In this document: positions 33,414 to 42,665 of the stretch, one piece after another
How positions within the stretch are numbered: position 1 is the stretch's first letter
How the letters are laid out: the number at the start of each line of letters is the position of its first letter
Source of the DNA: RYN-230 sp963717125
GTDB lineage: Bacteria; Actinomycetota; Actinomycetes; Streptosporangiales; Streptosporangiaceae
Length of the DNA: 64,000 bases
Direction of reading: 5' to 3'
Assembly: GCA_963717125.1 (NCBI GenBank)
Contig: CAVQVG010000012.1
Span: 3,301-67,300, forward strand
Notes under the pieces: generated by a model
Seen by the model: the letters and a program-made list of their open reading frames with translations, nothing else
Told to the model about the DNA's origin: nothing
The model's database searches: none
Position numbers and translations under genes: made by a program

Positions 33414-34327
33414 GGATGCCGCCCAGCGAAACCCACCGGGTCCGGACGGACGACGGGGTCACGCTGCACGTGGAGAGCACCGGCCGCGGCGCCCCGCTGC
33501 TGTTCATCCACGAGTTCGCGGGCGATCACCGGAGCTGGGAGCCGCAGGTCCGGTACTTCTCGGGCGGGTTCCGCTGCATCAGCTACGCGGCCCGCGGCTA
33601 CCCGCCGTCCGGCGTGCCCACCGACCCGGCCGCCTATTCGCAGCCGCTCGCGGTCGCCGACGCGGTGGCCGTGCTGGACGGGCTGGGCATCCCGGCCGCG
33701 CACGTGGTCGGCCTGTCCATGGGCGGCTTCGCCGCGCTGCATCTGGTGCTGCGGCACCCGGACCGCGTGCTGTCCGCGGTGGCGGCGGGCGCGGGCTACG
33801 GCGCGCCGCCGGACCGGCAGGCCGCGTTCCGCGCCGAGTGCGAGGCCATCGCGGCCGCGTTCGAGACCGACGGGGCGGCCCAGGTCGCATCCTGGTACGC
33901 GGCTGGCCCGGCGCGGGTGCAGTTCCAGAACAAGAACCCGCGCGGCTGGGCCGAGTTCGCCGCCGCGCTGGCCGGGCACTCCTCGCTGGGCGCCGCGCTG
34001 ACCATGCGCGGCGTGCAGGCCCGCCGGCCGTCGCTGTACGCGCTGCGTGAGGAGTTCACCCAGGTCGCCGTCCCGGTGCTGATCCTGGCCGGGGACGAGG
34101 ACGAGGGCTGCCTGGACACCGCGCTGATGCTCAAGCGGGCCATCCCGACCGCCGGCCTGGCCATCCTGCCGCGCACCGGGCACACCGCCAACCTGGAAGA
34201 ACCCGATCTGTTCAACGCGGCCGTGGACCGGTTCCTGACCGCCACGGCGCGCGGCGGCTGGCCGCCCCGCGACCCGCGCTCGCGGTCCGGCTCCACCACC
34301 GGGGTACAGCCGGATCCTGCCACCTGA
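33410..34327 (+). CDS. Alpha/beta hydrolase
   Basis: 305 residues; GTG 33410 overlaps the GntR stop (GTGA), with ATG 33416 as alternative. The fold is clear: LLFIHEFAGDHRSWEPQ (oxyanion loop), VVGLSMGGFAALHLVL (nucleophile elbow, Ser about 104), ILAGDEDEGC (acid) and LPRTGHTANLEEPDLFN (His). It is of the haloperoxidase/3-oxoadipate-enol-lactonase branch, which also includes N-formylmaleamate deformylase. As part of the GntR unit it probably hydrolyses an ester, lactone or amide in the same pathway. The C-terminal 25 residues are disordered. Confidence 0.87.
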   Translation: MRMPPSETHRVRTDDGVTLHVESTGRGAPLLFIHEFAGDHRSWEPQVRYFSGGFRCISYAARGYPPSGVPTDPAAYSQPLAVADAVAVLDGLGIPAAHVVGLSMGGFAALHLVLRHPDRVLSAVAAGAGYGAPPDRQAAFRAECEAIAAAFETDGAAQVASWYAAGPARVQFQNKNPRGWAEFAAALAGHSSLGAALTMRGVQARRPSLYALREEFTQVAVPVLILAGDEDEGCLDTALMLKRAIPTAGLAILPRTGHTANLEEPDLFNAAVDRFLTATARGGWPPRDPRSRSGSTTGVQPDPAT

Positions 34328-34387
34328 TCCAGCCACTCCACTCCGCGCCGCCGCATACCGTGTCAGCTATGCACCCGCCACAGACGG

Positions 34388-34413
34388 CCCAATCCTACAT
34401 ATGTCGGATTGGG
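34388..34413. promoter_or_regulatory. 26-bp near-perfect palindrome before the lipase gene
   Basis: CCCAATCC-T-ACATATGT-C-GGATTGGG: 12 of 13 base pairs match. It ends 15 nt before the GTG start of the lipase and is a good operator candidate for a dimeric repressor. Confidence 0.55.
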
Positions 34414-34427
34414 TTGGGGGCGGCCGC

Positions 34428-35233
34428 GTGACTAGCTGGCTCAGCCGGCTCTCCCCGCGGCGGCGGATCTTCGCGGCCGGCCTGGCCGCGCTGCTGGCGG
34501 TGGTCGTCATCGTGGCCGTGGTCAGCGTGGTCGTGGTCAGCCAGGACAGCTCGGCCGGCCAGCCGCCGGCTACCCGGCCCAGGACCGGCCCGGGCCGGTC
34601 CTGCTGGTCCCGGGCTACGGCGGCAACACCAACTCGCTGGCGGTGCTGGCCCGCCGGATCCGCGCCACCGGCCGCCAGGCCACCGTGCTGCACCTGCCCG
34701 GCAACGGGACGGGCAGCCTGGTCGGCGACGCCAGCGTGCTGAACGCCGCGGTCAGCCACGCGCTACGCGACGGCGCGCCGTCCGTCGACGTGATCGGCTA
34801 CTCCGCGGGCGGCGTGGCCACCCTGCTCTGGGCCCGCACAGATGGCGGCGCGCACAAGGCGCGGCGGATAGTCACGCTGGGTTCCCCGTTCCACGGCGCG
34901 GAACTAGCCGCCGACGGAGCGGCGTTCCTGCCCGGCGCCTGCCCGGCCGCCTGCCGCCAGCTGGTACCGGGCAGCAGCCTGCTGGCCCAGCTGCAGGCGG
35001 GCATCACGCCATTCCAGCCGCGCTGGCTGTCACTGTGGACCGTCGATGACAAGACGGTGGACCCGCCGGATTCCGCCCGGCTGGCCGGCGCGGTCAACGT
35101 GCCCATCCAGTCGCTCTGCCCGGCCCAGCAGATCAGCCACTCCCAGCTGCCGACCAACCCGGCGGTCACCGCCATGGTCCTGCAGGCCATCGGCACCGGC
35201 CCGGTCCAGCCCACCCCGGCCGACTGCCGTTAA
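34428..35233 (+). pseudogene. Exported lipase/esterase (alpha/beta hydrolase), frameshifted
   Basis: GTG 34428 gives a short cytosolic Arg-rich start and a signal-anchor (FAAGLAALLAVVVIVAVVSV). Near 34560-34575 the frame must move by one base to give AAGYPAQDRPGPVLLVPGYGGNT, VIGYSAGGVATLLWA (nucleophile Ser), GSPFHGAEL, VDDKTVDPPDSARL (Asp) and CPAQQISHSQL (His), the complete actinomycete class-2 lipase pattern. The break is in GGCCGGCCAGCCGCCGGC. With the fix the protein is about 268 residues. The stop shares TTAA with the stop of the convergent amidase. It is secreted or membrane-tethered and acts on acyl esters. Confidence 0.78.
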
Positions 35234-36690
35234 CCCGGTGCCCGCGGCTCGACCACGCCCAGTGGCGGCAGCGCGTGCTCCTGCAGGTCGATCCCGATCT
35301 GCAGCAGCCTGGTGTCGGCGCCGCGCGGCGCGGCCAGGGACACCCCGACCGGCAGGCCGCTGCGGCGGCCCAGCCCGCCGGGCAGGCTGGCCACCGGGAA
35401 ACCGGTGGCGTTCCAGGTGGCGGTGAGCCGGATCATCAGGTCGCCGTCCCCGGCGGGCTGACCCGGGTCGTAGCCACGTCCGCGCAGCGGCGCGGTCCCG
35501 CAGACGCTCGGCTCCAGCAGCGCGTCCACCTCGTGCTGGGCGAACCACTCCTCCCAGCCGGCGGTGACCTGGGCCCGGCGCCGCTGTGCGGCGAGATAAG
35601 GCGCGGCCGCGGTGAAATCGTCGCTGGCCGCGACGAACTCGCCGATGCTGGCCCGGTAGCGGGAGGCCGCGTCGCGGTGCCGCCGGTGGTACGTGCCGGC
35701 CTCGGTGAGCAGCACCGTGTTCAGCTCCGGGCCGGTCAGGTCCGGCGCCGCGGGCAGTGTGACAACCCGGGCCCCGAGCCACTGCACGGCCGCCACGGCC
35801 TGGTCGAGGACGTCGGCCACGTCCGGCTCCAGGCCGGCCCGTTCCGGCCGGTCGGTGACCGCGATCGTGACCCCGTGCAGCGGGTGCGGGCCCGAGCGGG
35901 CCCGCACCGGGAACGGGCCGGCCGGGGCGGGCGGCGGCAGCAACGGGCTGATCTCCGCCGGGCCGGCCGTCAGCGCGGTGAGCAGCGCGCCGCAGTCGGC
36001 CAGCGAGCGGGCCATCGGGCCGGCGTGGTCCAGGGTGGGCGCGAGCGGGATGACGCCGCCCAGCGGGATGAGGCCGTGCGTCGGCTTGACCGTGGACACC
36101 CCGGACAGCGCGGCCGGGATGCGCAACGAGCCCGCCGTGTCGGTGCCCAGCGCGGCCGGGACCATACCGGACGCGAGCGCCGCGGCCGATCCGCCGCTGG
36201 ACCCACCCGGGGCGCGGTCCAGCGCCCACGGGTTGCCGACCTGGTCGGTGGTGCCGCCGGCGGCGAACTCATGGGTGTGCGTGTGGCCGACCAGGACCAT
36301 GCCCGGGCCGGCCAGCCGCTGCCACGCGGCGGCACTGCGCTCGGCTATCTGCCCGGCCAGCACCCGGCTGGACGCGGTCAGCGGCAGCCCGGCCACCGCG
36401 AACAGGTCTTTCAGCCCGACCGGGATGCCGCACAGCAGCGGGGCCTGATCCCCGTCCCGGGACCGCCGCTCGTCCGCGGCGCGGGCCTGCTCACCGGCCA
36501 GCTCCGGGTAGAGCCGGGCCCAGGCGTTCACCGCGGCCGGCCCGCCGTCGAAGGTGGGCGGCCCGCCGTTGCGCTCCGCGATGCGCCGCTGGCAGGCGGC
36601 CAGCAACTCGACGGCGGACAAGTCCCGGCTGCGCAGCAGCGCCGCCGCCGCCAGCACGCCCAGGTCGGCCGGGTCGGTCACCCCGCTCAT
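35230..36690 (-). CDS. Amidase-signature family hydrolase
   Basis: 486 residues from ATG 36690. Signature: Lys in LCGIPVGLKDLFAVAG, then GNPWALDRAPGGSSGGSAAALASGMVPAALGTDTAGSLR containing both catalytic Ser residues, and GVSTVKPTHGLIP. The C-terminus (TWNATGFPVASLPGG, LPVGVSLAAPRGADTRLLQIG) is regular. It hydrolyses an amide, for example an aryl amide, urea derivative or carbamate. Its ATG overlaps the stop of the small cupin gene (ATGA), so the two probably act on related compounds. Confidence 0.9.
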   Translation of the reverse strand: MSGVTDPADLGVLAAAALLRSRDLSAVELLAACQRRIAERNGGPPTFDGGPAAVNAWARLYPELAGEQARAADERRSRDGDQAPLLCGIPVGLKDLFAVAGLPLTASSRVLAGQIAERSAAAWQRLAGPGMVLVGHTHTHEFAAGGTTDQVGNPWALDRAPGGSSGGSAAALASGMVPAALGTDTAGSLRIPAALSGVSTVKPTHGLIPLGGVIPLAPTLDHAGPMARSLADCGALLTALTAGPAEISPLLPPPAPAGPFPVRARSGPHPLHGVTIAVTDRPERAGLEPDVADVLDQAVAAVQWLGARVVTLPAAPDLTGPELNTVLLTEAGTYHRRHRDAASRYRASIGEFVAASDDFTAAAPYLAAQRRRAQVTAGWEEWFAQHEVDALLEPSVCGTAPLRGRGYDPGQPAGDGDLMIRLTATWNATGFPVASLPGGLGRRSGLPVGVSLAAPRGADTRLLQIGIDLQEHALPPLGVVEPRAPG

Positions 36691-37067
36691 GTCGCCTGCT
36701 GCTCCGGGTCGGTCAGCGCGTAGCCGGGGACCGAGGGCCAGCGGACGGCCAGCACCACCGAGGCGTGCTCGGCGTGCCAGGAATGACTCTGCCCGTGGAA
36801 CACCACGTAGTCGCCGTGCTCGGCGAGCAGCACGCTGCGCCCCGGTAGCTCGACCCGGAACCGGCCACTGATCAGCAGCAGCAACGCGGACCGCTGCTCG
36901 CCGGCGACCCACTGCGGGCGCCGGTCGCCCGCCGGGTGGATGGCCCACTTGACCTCGACGTCGCCGCTATGCCGCGGGTCGCCGCCCGGCTTGAAGTGGC
37001 CGAGCAGCCAGCCCCGGTCCTGCTGCGCGTCCGCCGCGGCGTTGCCCACATATATCGACTCAGCCAC
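36687..37067 (-). CDS. Small cupin-fold protein
   Basis: 126 residues from GTG 37067. A single cupin: VEVKWAIHPAGDRRPQW, SALLLLISGRFRVEL and LAEHGDYVVFHGQSHSWHAEHASVVLAVRWPS. A usual G(X)5HXH metal motif is not complete in the first half; the second half has HGQSHSWHAEH. It may bind a small ligand or be a signal-response partner of the amidase to which it is coupled. It follows the ABC permease stop by 11 nt, as part of the same operon. Confidence 0.75.
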   Translation of the reverse strand: MAESIYVGNAAADAQQDRGWLLGHFKPGGDPRHSGDVEVKWAIHPAGDRRPQWVAGEQRSALLLLISGRFRVELPGRSVLLAEHGDYVVFHGQSHSWHAEHASVVLAVRWPSVPGYALTDPEQQAT

Positions 37068-37078
37068 GATCCGCGACC

Positions 37079-37937
37079 TTAGCTGGTCACGTCCTTCGTG
37101 GCGAAGTGCGCCCAGGCGGCGCCGAGGAACACCACCACGTACACGGCCTGCACCGCGAAGCCGCGTTCGATGTTGCGCCAGACGATCGGGTCGCGGAAGA
37201 AGTCGATCCAGGCCAGCCAGTACCGGGTGGGCAGGTACGGGTCCACGGTCGAGGCGGCGTTCAGCGTGACCAGCACCTCGCTGGTGATCAGCGCGGCCAG
37301 CGCGCCCAGGGCGGCGCCCAGCGCGGAGTCGGTGACGGTAGACAGGAACAGCGCGATCGCGCCGACCCCGAGCATGGACACCGCGATGAACGAGATCGCC
37401 CCGATCGTGCGCAGCGCGATGTCGGCCGGGCTCATCGCGGTGCCGGACAGCGACGTGGCCGCCGCGCTGGCCGCGATGTTGGAGGTGGTCAGGCCGCCGG
37501 AGGTGGCGGCTATCGGTTTCGAGCCGAACAGCGTGATCCCGGTCAGGTAGGCGGTGCCGGCTGACCAGCAGCACGGCGGACAGCGTGTACACGATCAGCG
37601 TGATCAGCTTGGCCACCAGCAGCCGGGTCCGGCTCACCGGCCGGGCCAGCAGATAGCGCAGCGTCCCGGCACTGGCTTCGCCCGCGATCGCGTCCCCGGC
37701 CACCACGGCCACCGCCACCGGCAGGAAGATCGGCAGCACGATGGCCAGCGCCGCGGCCGGGTAGAGCGTCCCGCTGGACAGCACCTCGGACAGCAGGGCC
37801 GGGCCCTGGCCGGGCGGTGGGGCGATGTGGGTGACCGCGACGAACACCGCCACCACCACGGGCAGCCCGCAGAGCAGCACGATGCTCACCCAGCTGCGCG
37901 GCCTGCGCACCAGCTTGACCAGCTCGACCCGGATCAC
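37079..37937 (-). pseudogene. ABC-2 type permease, frameshifted
   Basis: ATG 37937 gives MIRVELVKLVRRPRSWVSIV, the usual ABC-2 start, then TM segments and DAIAGEASAGTLRYLLARPVSRTRLL (the coupling-helix E-x-x-x-GTLR motif). After LSAVLLV near 37556 one extra base shifts the frame; the continuation AGTAYLTGITLFG...FIAVSMLGVGAIALFLSTVTDSALGAA...YWLAWIDFFRDP is in another frame and ends at 37079. Corrected length is about 285 residues with six TMs. The break touches GCCGGC. It overlaps the ATPase stop by 4 nt, so it is the membrane half of that transporter. Confidence 0.78.
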
Positions 37938-38956
37938 GCCTGCTCCCTGCCTGCCACGTTGCCCTGCTCCAGGACGTCGCTGTCGTCTCCCGGGTCCGGG
38001 GCGGCGCCCGCACCCGGCGCACTCTCCGCATCCGGCGGGCCGCTGCGGACCGGGCTGTCCACCCGGTCGGACCCGGAGCTCGTCACCGCCAGCACCACGT
38101 CCTCCAGCGACCGCCGCTCCGCAGAGATCTCGGTGACCCGGACCCCACCGGCCACGAGCTGGGCGTTAAGCATGGCGGTGTCGCTGCTGGAGACCAGCAG
38201 CTTGTCCACCTCGCTGTGCTCGACGCGGCCGTTGAGCAGCTCGCGCGCCTGGTCCACGTCGGGGGTGTGGACGATGGCCCGGCCGGTCGGCGCGCGCAGC
38301 ACGGCCAGCTCCTCCTGCTCGACCAGCCGCCCCTGGTTCACGATGCCGACCCGGGTGCACAGCTGCTCGACCTCGCTGAGCTGGTGGCTGGACAGGAACA
38401 CGGTCGTGCCGGCCTGGTTGAGCTCGATGAGCAGGTCACGGATCTCCCGGATACCCTGCGGGTCCAGGCCGTTGGTCGGCTCGTCCAGGATGAGCAGCCG
38501 CGGCGTGCGCAGCAGCGCGGCGGCCAGGCCGAGCCGCTGCCGCATGCCGAGCGAGTACCGCTTGACCGGCCGGTTGTCGATGCCGCCCAGGCCGACCCGG
38601 TCCAGGGTGTCCGCGATCCGGCGGCGCCGGGTGCGCCGGCTGCCCGCTGTCCCCGCCGCGTCGATCAGCGCCAGGTTGGCCCGCCCGGACAGGTGGCCGT
38701 ACGCGGACGGGCCTTCCACCAGCGAGCCGATCGACGGCAGCACGTCGGCGACCTGCTTGGGCACCCGCTTGCCCATGACCTGGATCTCCCCGCTGGTCGC
38801 GTAGACCAGGCCGAGCAGCATGCGGACCACCGTGGTCTTCCCGGAGCCGTTCGGCCCGAGGAACCCGTACCGGTCGCCTTCCCGGACATCCAGGTCGATC
38901 TGGTCCACCACGAGCAGCCGGCCGTAGCGCTTGGTCAGCGCCCGGGTGGCGATCAC
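37934..38956 (-). CDS. ABC transporter ATPase (ABC-2/drug-export type)
   Basis: 340 residues from GTG 38956. Walker A GPNGSGKTT (about 34-42), signature YSLGMRQRLGLA, Walker B LLILDEPTNGLDP and the switch SSHQLSEVEQL are all intact. The last ~100 residues contain the regulatory domain of DrrA/CcmA-type exporters and an acidic tail. Its GTG overlaps the stop of the LolA-like gene (GTGA) and its stop overlaps the permease start. With the permease it probably exports a lipid-like or antibiotic molecule; the upstream LolA-like protein may share the cargo. Confidence 0.92.
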   Translation of the reverse strand: MIATRALTKRYGRLLVVDQIDLDVREGDRYGFLGPNGSGKTTVVRMLLGLVYATSGEIQVMGKRVPKQVADVLPSIGSLVEGPSAYGHLSGRANLALIDAAGTAGSRRTRRRRIADTLDRVGLGGIDNRPVKRYSLGMRQRLGLAAALLRTPRLLILDEPTNGLDPQGIREIRDLLIELNQAGTTVFLSSHQLSEVEQLCTRVGIVNQGRLVEQEELAVLRAPTGRAIVHTPDVDQARELLNGRVEHSEVDKLLVSSSDTAMLNAQLVAGGVRVTEISAERRSLEDVVLAVTSSGSDRVDSPVRSGPPDAESAPGAGAAPDPGDDSDVLEQGNVAGREQA

Positions 38957-40198
38957 CGGGCCACCTTGGCCCGGACGCCGCCGCCCGGCGGCCGGCGGAA
39001 TCGGACGGTTCCGCCGCCCGGCGGCCGGCGGAACCGGAAGTGGTTCAAGTCGTTGACCATGCTGTTGGCCGCCTTTTCCAGCACTGCCGGGGTCACCGCG
39101 CCAGCGAACAGCCAGGTGGCGTGGTGGAACCCCGCGGTGACCATAAGAACGGACAGCAGCGGGGTGCGGATCACCGCGCCGGTCTGCCCGGTGAGCGAAA
39201 CCAGGTCCGCGCCGGCCTGCACGGCGGCGTTGAACGCCTGCGAGCCGATGCTGTGCGGCAGCGGCAGCACCACCAGCCGGGACAGCCCAGACCCGTAGAT
39301 CGCGACTCCGGGCGGGCCGCCGGGGATCGGCACCAGGCGCAGCCCGCCGAGCTCACCGGGGAACGGGTCGCCGTCGCTGTCGCCGTCGCCGTCGCCGTTC
39401 AGCACCCGGTTGATGTCCGGCTGCCGGGCCGTGGCCAGGCCGAGCTGCGGTGCGGGATGCGGGGTCACCGCGTCCAGCGACGGCTCGGTCTGGGTCAGCT
39501 CCAGGAAGCTGCTGAACAGCACCGGATGAGCCGACCCGCGGGCGCTGAGCTGCACCTCGACCGGCAGCCCGGTGTGCGGGTCAGCCCAGATGTCGATCGC
39601 GCCGATCGTGGTGCCCCCGCCGGTGGGGGTGACCCGCAGGCCGGCCGCGGCGACCCCGGCCACCCGGCGGGACGGCAGCCGGCTGAGGCGCTCATCGGGC
39701 CCGGCGATGCTGAGCAGCCGGGCGGGCCAGCTCAGGCGGCAGCAGGTCGGCGGCCCGGGGCAGCCGGACCGGCTGCGTGCCGACGATCTGGATGAAGCTG
39801 TTGCTGCCGTAGTTCCACAGGTAGGTCACGCCGCCGTCGCCGTAGGTGTCGTTCTCGCCGCCGCCGGACACCACGTCGGCCCGCCAGTAGCCGGCCGAGC
39901 GGTACCACACGTACTGGTCGGTGGTGCCGTCCAGCAGCGTGCTGACGTTGCCCAGGTCAGGCAGCGTCGGCAGGCCGAAGTCGGCGCTGCTCTCCGCGTA
40001 GCCCTGGTAGGGCCGGCTGGCCGAGGCCATGATGCGCGCGCGCAGCGCGGCCGCGCCGATCGTGGACCCCTGCACCGGGAGCGCGGCGATCACCGCTGGG
40101 ACCGAGCACAGCGCCACGGTGGCCGCCAGCACGATCAACCATCGGCGCCACGCCCCGCGGCGCAGGGAGCTCAGCCTCAGCAAGCTCACCGGCGGCAC
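38953..40198 (-). pseudogene. LolA/RseB-like exported protein, frameshifted
   Basis: From GTG 40198: an Arg-rich start, a signal-anchor (WLIVLAATVALCSVPAVIAAL), then YQGYAESSADFGLPTLP, QYVWYRSAGYWRADVV and DGGVTYLWNYGSNSF, a pattern of the LolA/RseB-type lipid-binding beta sheet in actinomycetes. At about 39722 an extra base in GCCCGCCCGGC stops the frame. The next frame carries on RLLSIAGPDERLSRLP, GAIDIWADPHTGLPVEVQ, VTAGFHHATWLFAGAVTP and ends at 38953, coupled to the ABC ATPase. The end holds RFRRPPGGG twice from a 27-bp duplication (38985-39030). Corrected length is about 415 residues. Probable role: lipid or lipoprotein handling at the membrane. Confidence 0.7.
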
Positions 40199-40313
40199 CG
40201 CATCGCCGCTTCTGCCACCAAACCACCGTACGATGCCCGGCCACCCGGATGCACCGCTGAGAGGAAGCTCAGCGGTACCCGTAAGGTGCCGCTAATAACT
40301 GGATGGCCACCCG

Positions 40314-41481
40314 TCACGGGCAGCTGGCGCTGGCCGCCGAGGCGGCCACGGCGGCGTTGTGCCCGGTCGCCGGGCGAGCTGCGGGCGTCGGCGTCGCGTG
40401 CCCGGGAGCCGACGCGCTCTGCCCATGGCCCGCCGAATCCCCCTGGCCGCCCCCGGCATCGCCCTTGCCGGTGCCCTGGCCCGCAGAACCGCCGTTGCCG
40501 CCGCTCCCCGGACCGGCGGCGGTGAGCGTAGCGGTGCCCGGCAGCAGCTTGATGTCCAGCGGGCCCCCGGCCACCGGGTAGCTGCCCAGTGTGACCCACT
40601 GGCCAGCCCTGGCCGCCTGGTCGATCGACACGCTGCCCAGGCTCACCGCCCCGGCCGAGATCGCGTAGCTGGCCACGCCGAGCGCGTTCTGGGTCGGCAC
40701 GAACACGGCCAGCCGGCACGCCGAAGCCCGGGCACCAGGGTGGAAGAACCAGGTCAAAGTGGAGGGACTGGCCTGGTTGCCGTTCGGGTCCATGGTCCAG
40801 ACCGAGCTGCCGTCGCAGCCGTTGCCCGTCCAGCCGCCTCCCGCGGCGGTCCAGGCCGGTCCGGTGGTCGCGGCGGCCAGACTGATCCCGTCGCCCTGCC
40901 TGTCCGGGCAGCCGACCCCGGCCACGGCCAGCCCGGGCCCGGCCTGCCGGGACCGCCCCCGGGCCGCGGCCCGGCCCCGCCCCGGCCTGGCTCGTCGCAT
41001 CCCGGGCCGGGCCGGCCCCGCGCTGGGCCCGGCCGGTCCGGGTGACACGATCTGCATCCGGATCCGGCCGCCGCCGGCCGCCATCGCGCGGCCGCTCCCC
41101 CGGACGGGTGCGGCTGGGGCGCTGGCCGGGCCGCGGCCGGTCGGCCCGGACAGCAGTAGGACACCCCCGGCGGCCAGCCCGGCCAGGGCGACGGCGGTCG
41201 CGACGGTGCCGGTCAGCGCCGGGCTGGGCCGCCACCGCCCGCGCCGCGAGCCGGGGCGGGCGGGCCCGGGGCGGGCGGCGCCCGAGGCGGGTGCGCCCGA
41301 GGCGGGTGATCGTGAAGCCGGGCCGGCCTGCGGGAGCGGGCCCGGTACCCGGCGGAAGCTCAGCCCGCGCGGCGAGCCCGTCCAGGCTCAGCCCCTCCCG
41401 CGCCCGCAGGGCACGAAGGTCGCGCAAAAACGCCGCCACATCCGCCGCGGGCATCCCGTGCAGTCCGTCATCAGCTGGCAT
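40314..41481 (-). pseudogene. HTH-like / TM / golvesin-like membrane protein, frameshifted
   Basis: ATG 41481 opens MPADDGLHGMP-AADVAAFLRDLRALRAREGLSLDGLAARA, the start of an XRE-like helix-turn-helix. Between about 41320 and 41400 the frame must change. The other frame gives a Pro/Ser/Ala linker, one TM helix (TVATAVALAGLAAGGVLLL), another linker and an outer domain with WTGNGCDGSSVWTMDPNG, CRLAVFVPTQNALGVASY and VSIDQAARAGQWVTLGSYP, resembling the golvesin/xanthan-lyase-type domain, with a low-complexity end. This N-in HTH, C-out sensor layout is known from actinomycetes. About 390 residues if repaired. The ligand and DNA target are unknown. Confidence 0.6.
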
Positions 41482-41767
41482 CGAAGCACCCTCCCGTGGT
41501 CGAGCCCCCGTGATCGGATCCCCGTGCTGGATTGACGTGCTCTCGCGCTCCTCTTCGCCCGCGGCCCGGGTCAGCCGCTCCGGCCGCGGCCCCGGTCAGC
41601 CGTCACGTTAGCCCGGCACCGGGCACGGAAAGCGGCACAATCGGACGTATCGCCCATTACGGCATTGTGACGACGTAATTCCGGTAACTCTGCGGGCGAC
41701 CGTAAGCCAGTTCGGTGGGGTGCTTGAATGAAGGGGAATTGGCCCGCGACCGTCGGAGGCACTGCCC
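41482..41767. other. Intergenic region
   Basis: 286 bases containing the divergent promoters of the HTH-TM gene and the NmrA-like gene. 41640-41700 is AT-richer, with GACGTAATTCCGG, and probably contains the plus-strand promoter. No hairpin or gene was found. Confidence 0.45.
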
Positions 41768-42655
41768 GTGATCCTGGTAACTGGAGCGACTGGCCGGGTC
41801 GGCTACCCGCTGCTGGAGGCGCTGGCCGATACCGGCGCCGAAGTCACCGCGATGGTGCGCGTGCCAGCCAAGGGCGCCGATCTGCCAGGCGCGGCCAAGT
41901 ACGTCGTGGCCAGCTTCGACGATCCGCCGCCCGCTGATGTGCTGCAGACGTTCGACCGGATCTTCCTGCTCAGCCCGGCCCTGGCGGAGCAGGCCGAGCT
42001 GGAGATCCGGTTCATCGACGCGGTGCTCGCCGCGGGCCACCGGCCGCACATCGTCAAGATGGCCGCGGACGGCTTCCAGGACCCGGGCGTCGAGGTCCGC
42101 TTCATGCGCAGCCACCGCGAGGTGGCCGTGCACCTGCAAGCGTCCGGTCTGCCGGTCAGCTACCTGGCGCCGAGCATATACATGGAGACCCTGCTGGCCG
42201 CCGCTGAGCGGATCCGCCGGGAGGGCATCCTCTACGCGCCCTCCGGGCCGGGCCGGGCCGGCTACGTGGCGGCCAGCGACGTGGCCGACGTGGCCGCGCG
42301 GGTGCTGACCGGCCCGGGCCACGAGGACAGGACGTACGTGCTGACGGGCCCGGCGGCGCTCAGCGGCCAGCAGGTGGCCCGGCGGATCTCCACCGTGTTC
42401 GCCCGCGATGTCGGCTACACCGACCTGCCGGCCACGCAGGCCAGGGAGGAACTGCTGGCCAGCGGGCTGAGCCAGTGGGAAGTGGACGGGGCGCTGGAAC
42501 TGTACGACTGGGTGCGCCAAGGCGGGGCGGCCACGGTGACCGCGGATGTGCCGGAGGTTACCGGGCACCCGGCCCGTCCGGTGGAGGACTGGCTCGATGA
42601 CTCCCGGGCCGCCTTCCTGGGCGTTTCGCCGGAGCTGCCGCCGGACGTGTTCTGA
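41768..42655 (+). CDS. NmrA-like NAD(P)-binding protein (atypical SDR)
   Basis: 295 residues from GTG. The N-terminal VILVTGATGRVGYPLLEAL is the GxxGxxG nucleotide motif; MVRVPAKGADLPGA suits NADP. The middle (IVKMAADGFQDPG, RSHREVAVHLQASGLPVSYLAPS, YMETLL) matches the NmrA/quinone-reductase (QOR2) branch, where the Tyr-x-x-x-Lys catalytic pair is usually absent, as here. It may be a redox-sensing regulator or an NADPH:quinone reductase. Single gene, convergent with the DsbA-like gene by 10 bases. Confidence 0.85.
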   Translation: MILVTGATGRVGYPLLEALADTGAEVTAMVRVPAKGADLPGAAKYVVASFDDPPPADVLQTFDRIFLLSPALAEQAELEIRFIDAVLAAGHRPHIVKMAADGFQDPGVEVRFMRSHREVAVHLQASGLPVSYLAPSIYMETLLAAAERIRREGILYAPSGPGRAGYVAASDVADVAARVLTGPGHEDRTYVLTGPAALSGQQVARRISTVFARDVGYTDLPATQAREELLASGLSQWEVDGALELYDWVRQGGAATVTADVPEVTGHPARPVEDWLDDSRAAFLGVSPELPPDVF

Positions 42656-42665
42656 GCCGGGCCAG

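Noticed and set aside
25683..34327. Defence or toxin island, prompted by the ADP-ribosylglycohydrolase
   Set aside because: No ADP-ribosyltransferase partner; permease, CoxG, crotonase and FCD-GntR fit metabolism better.
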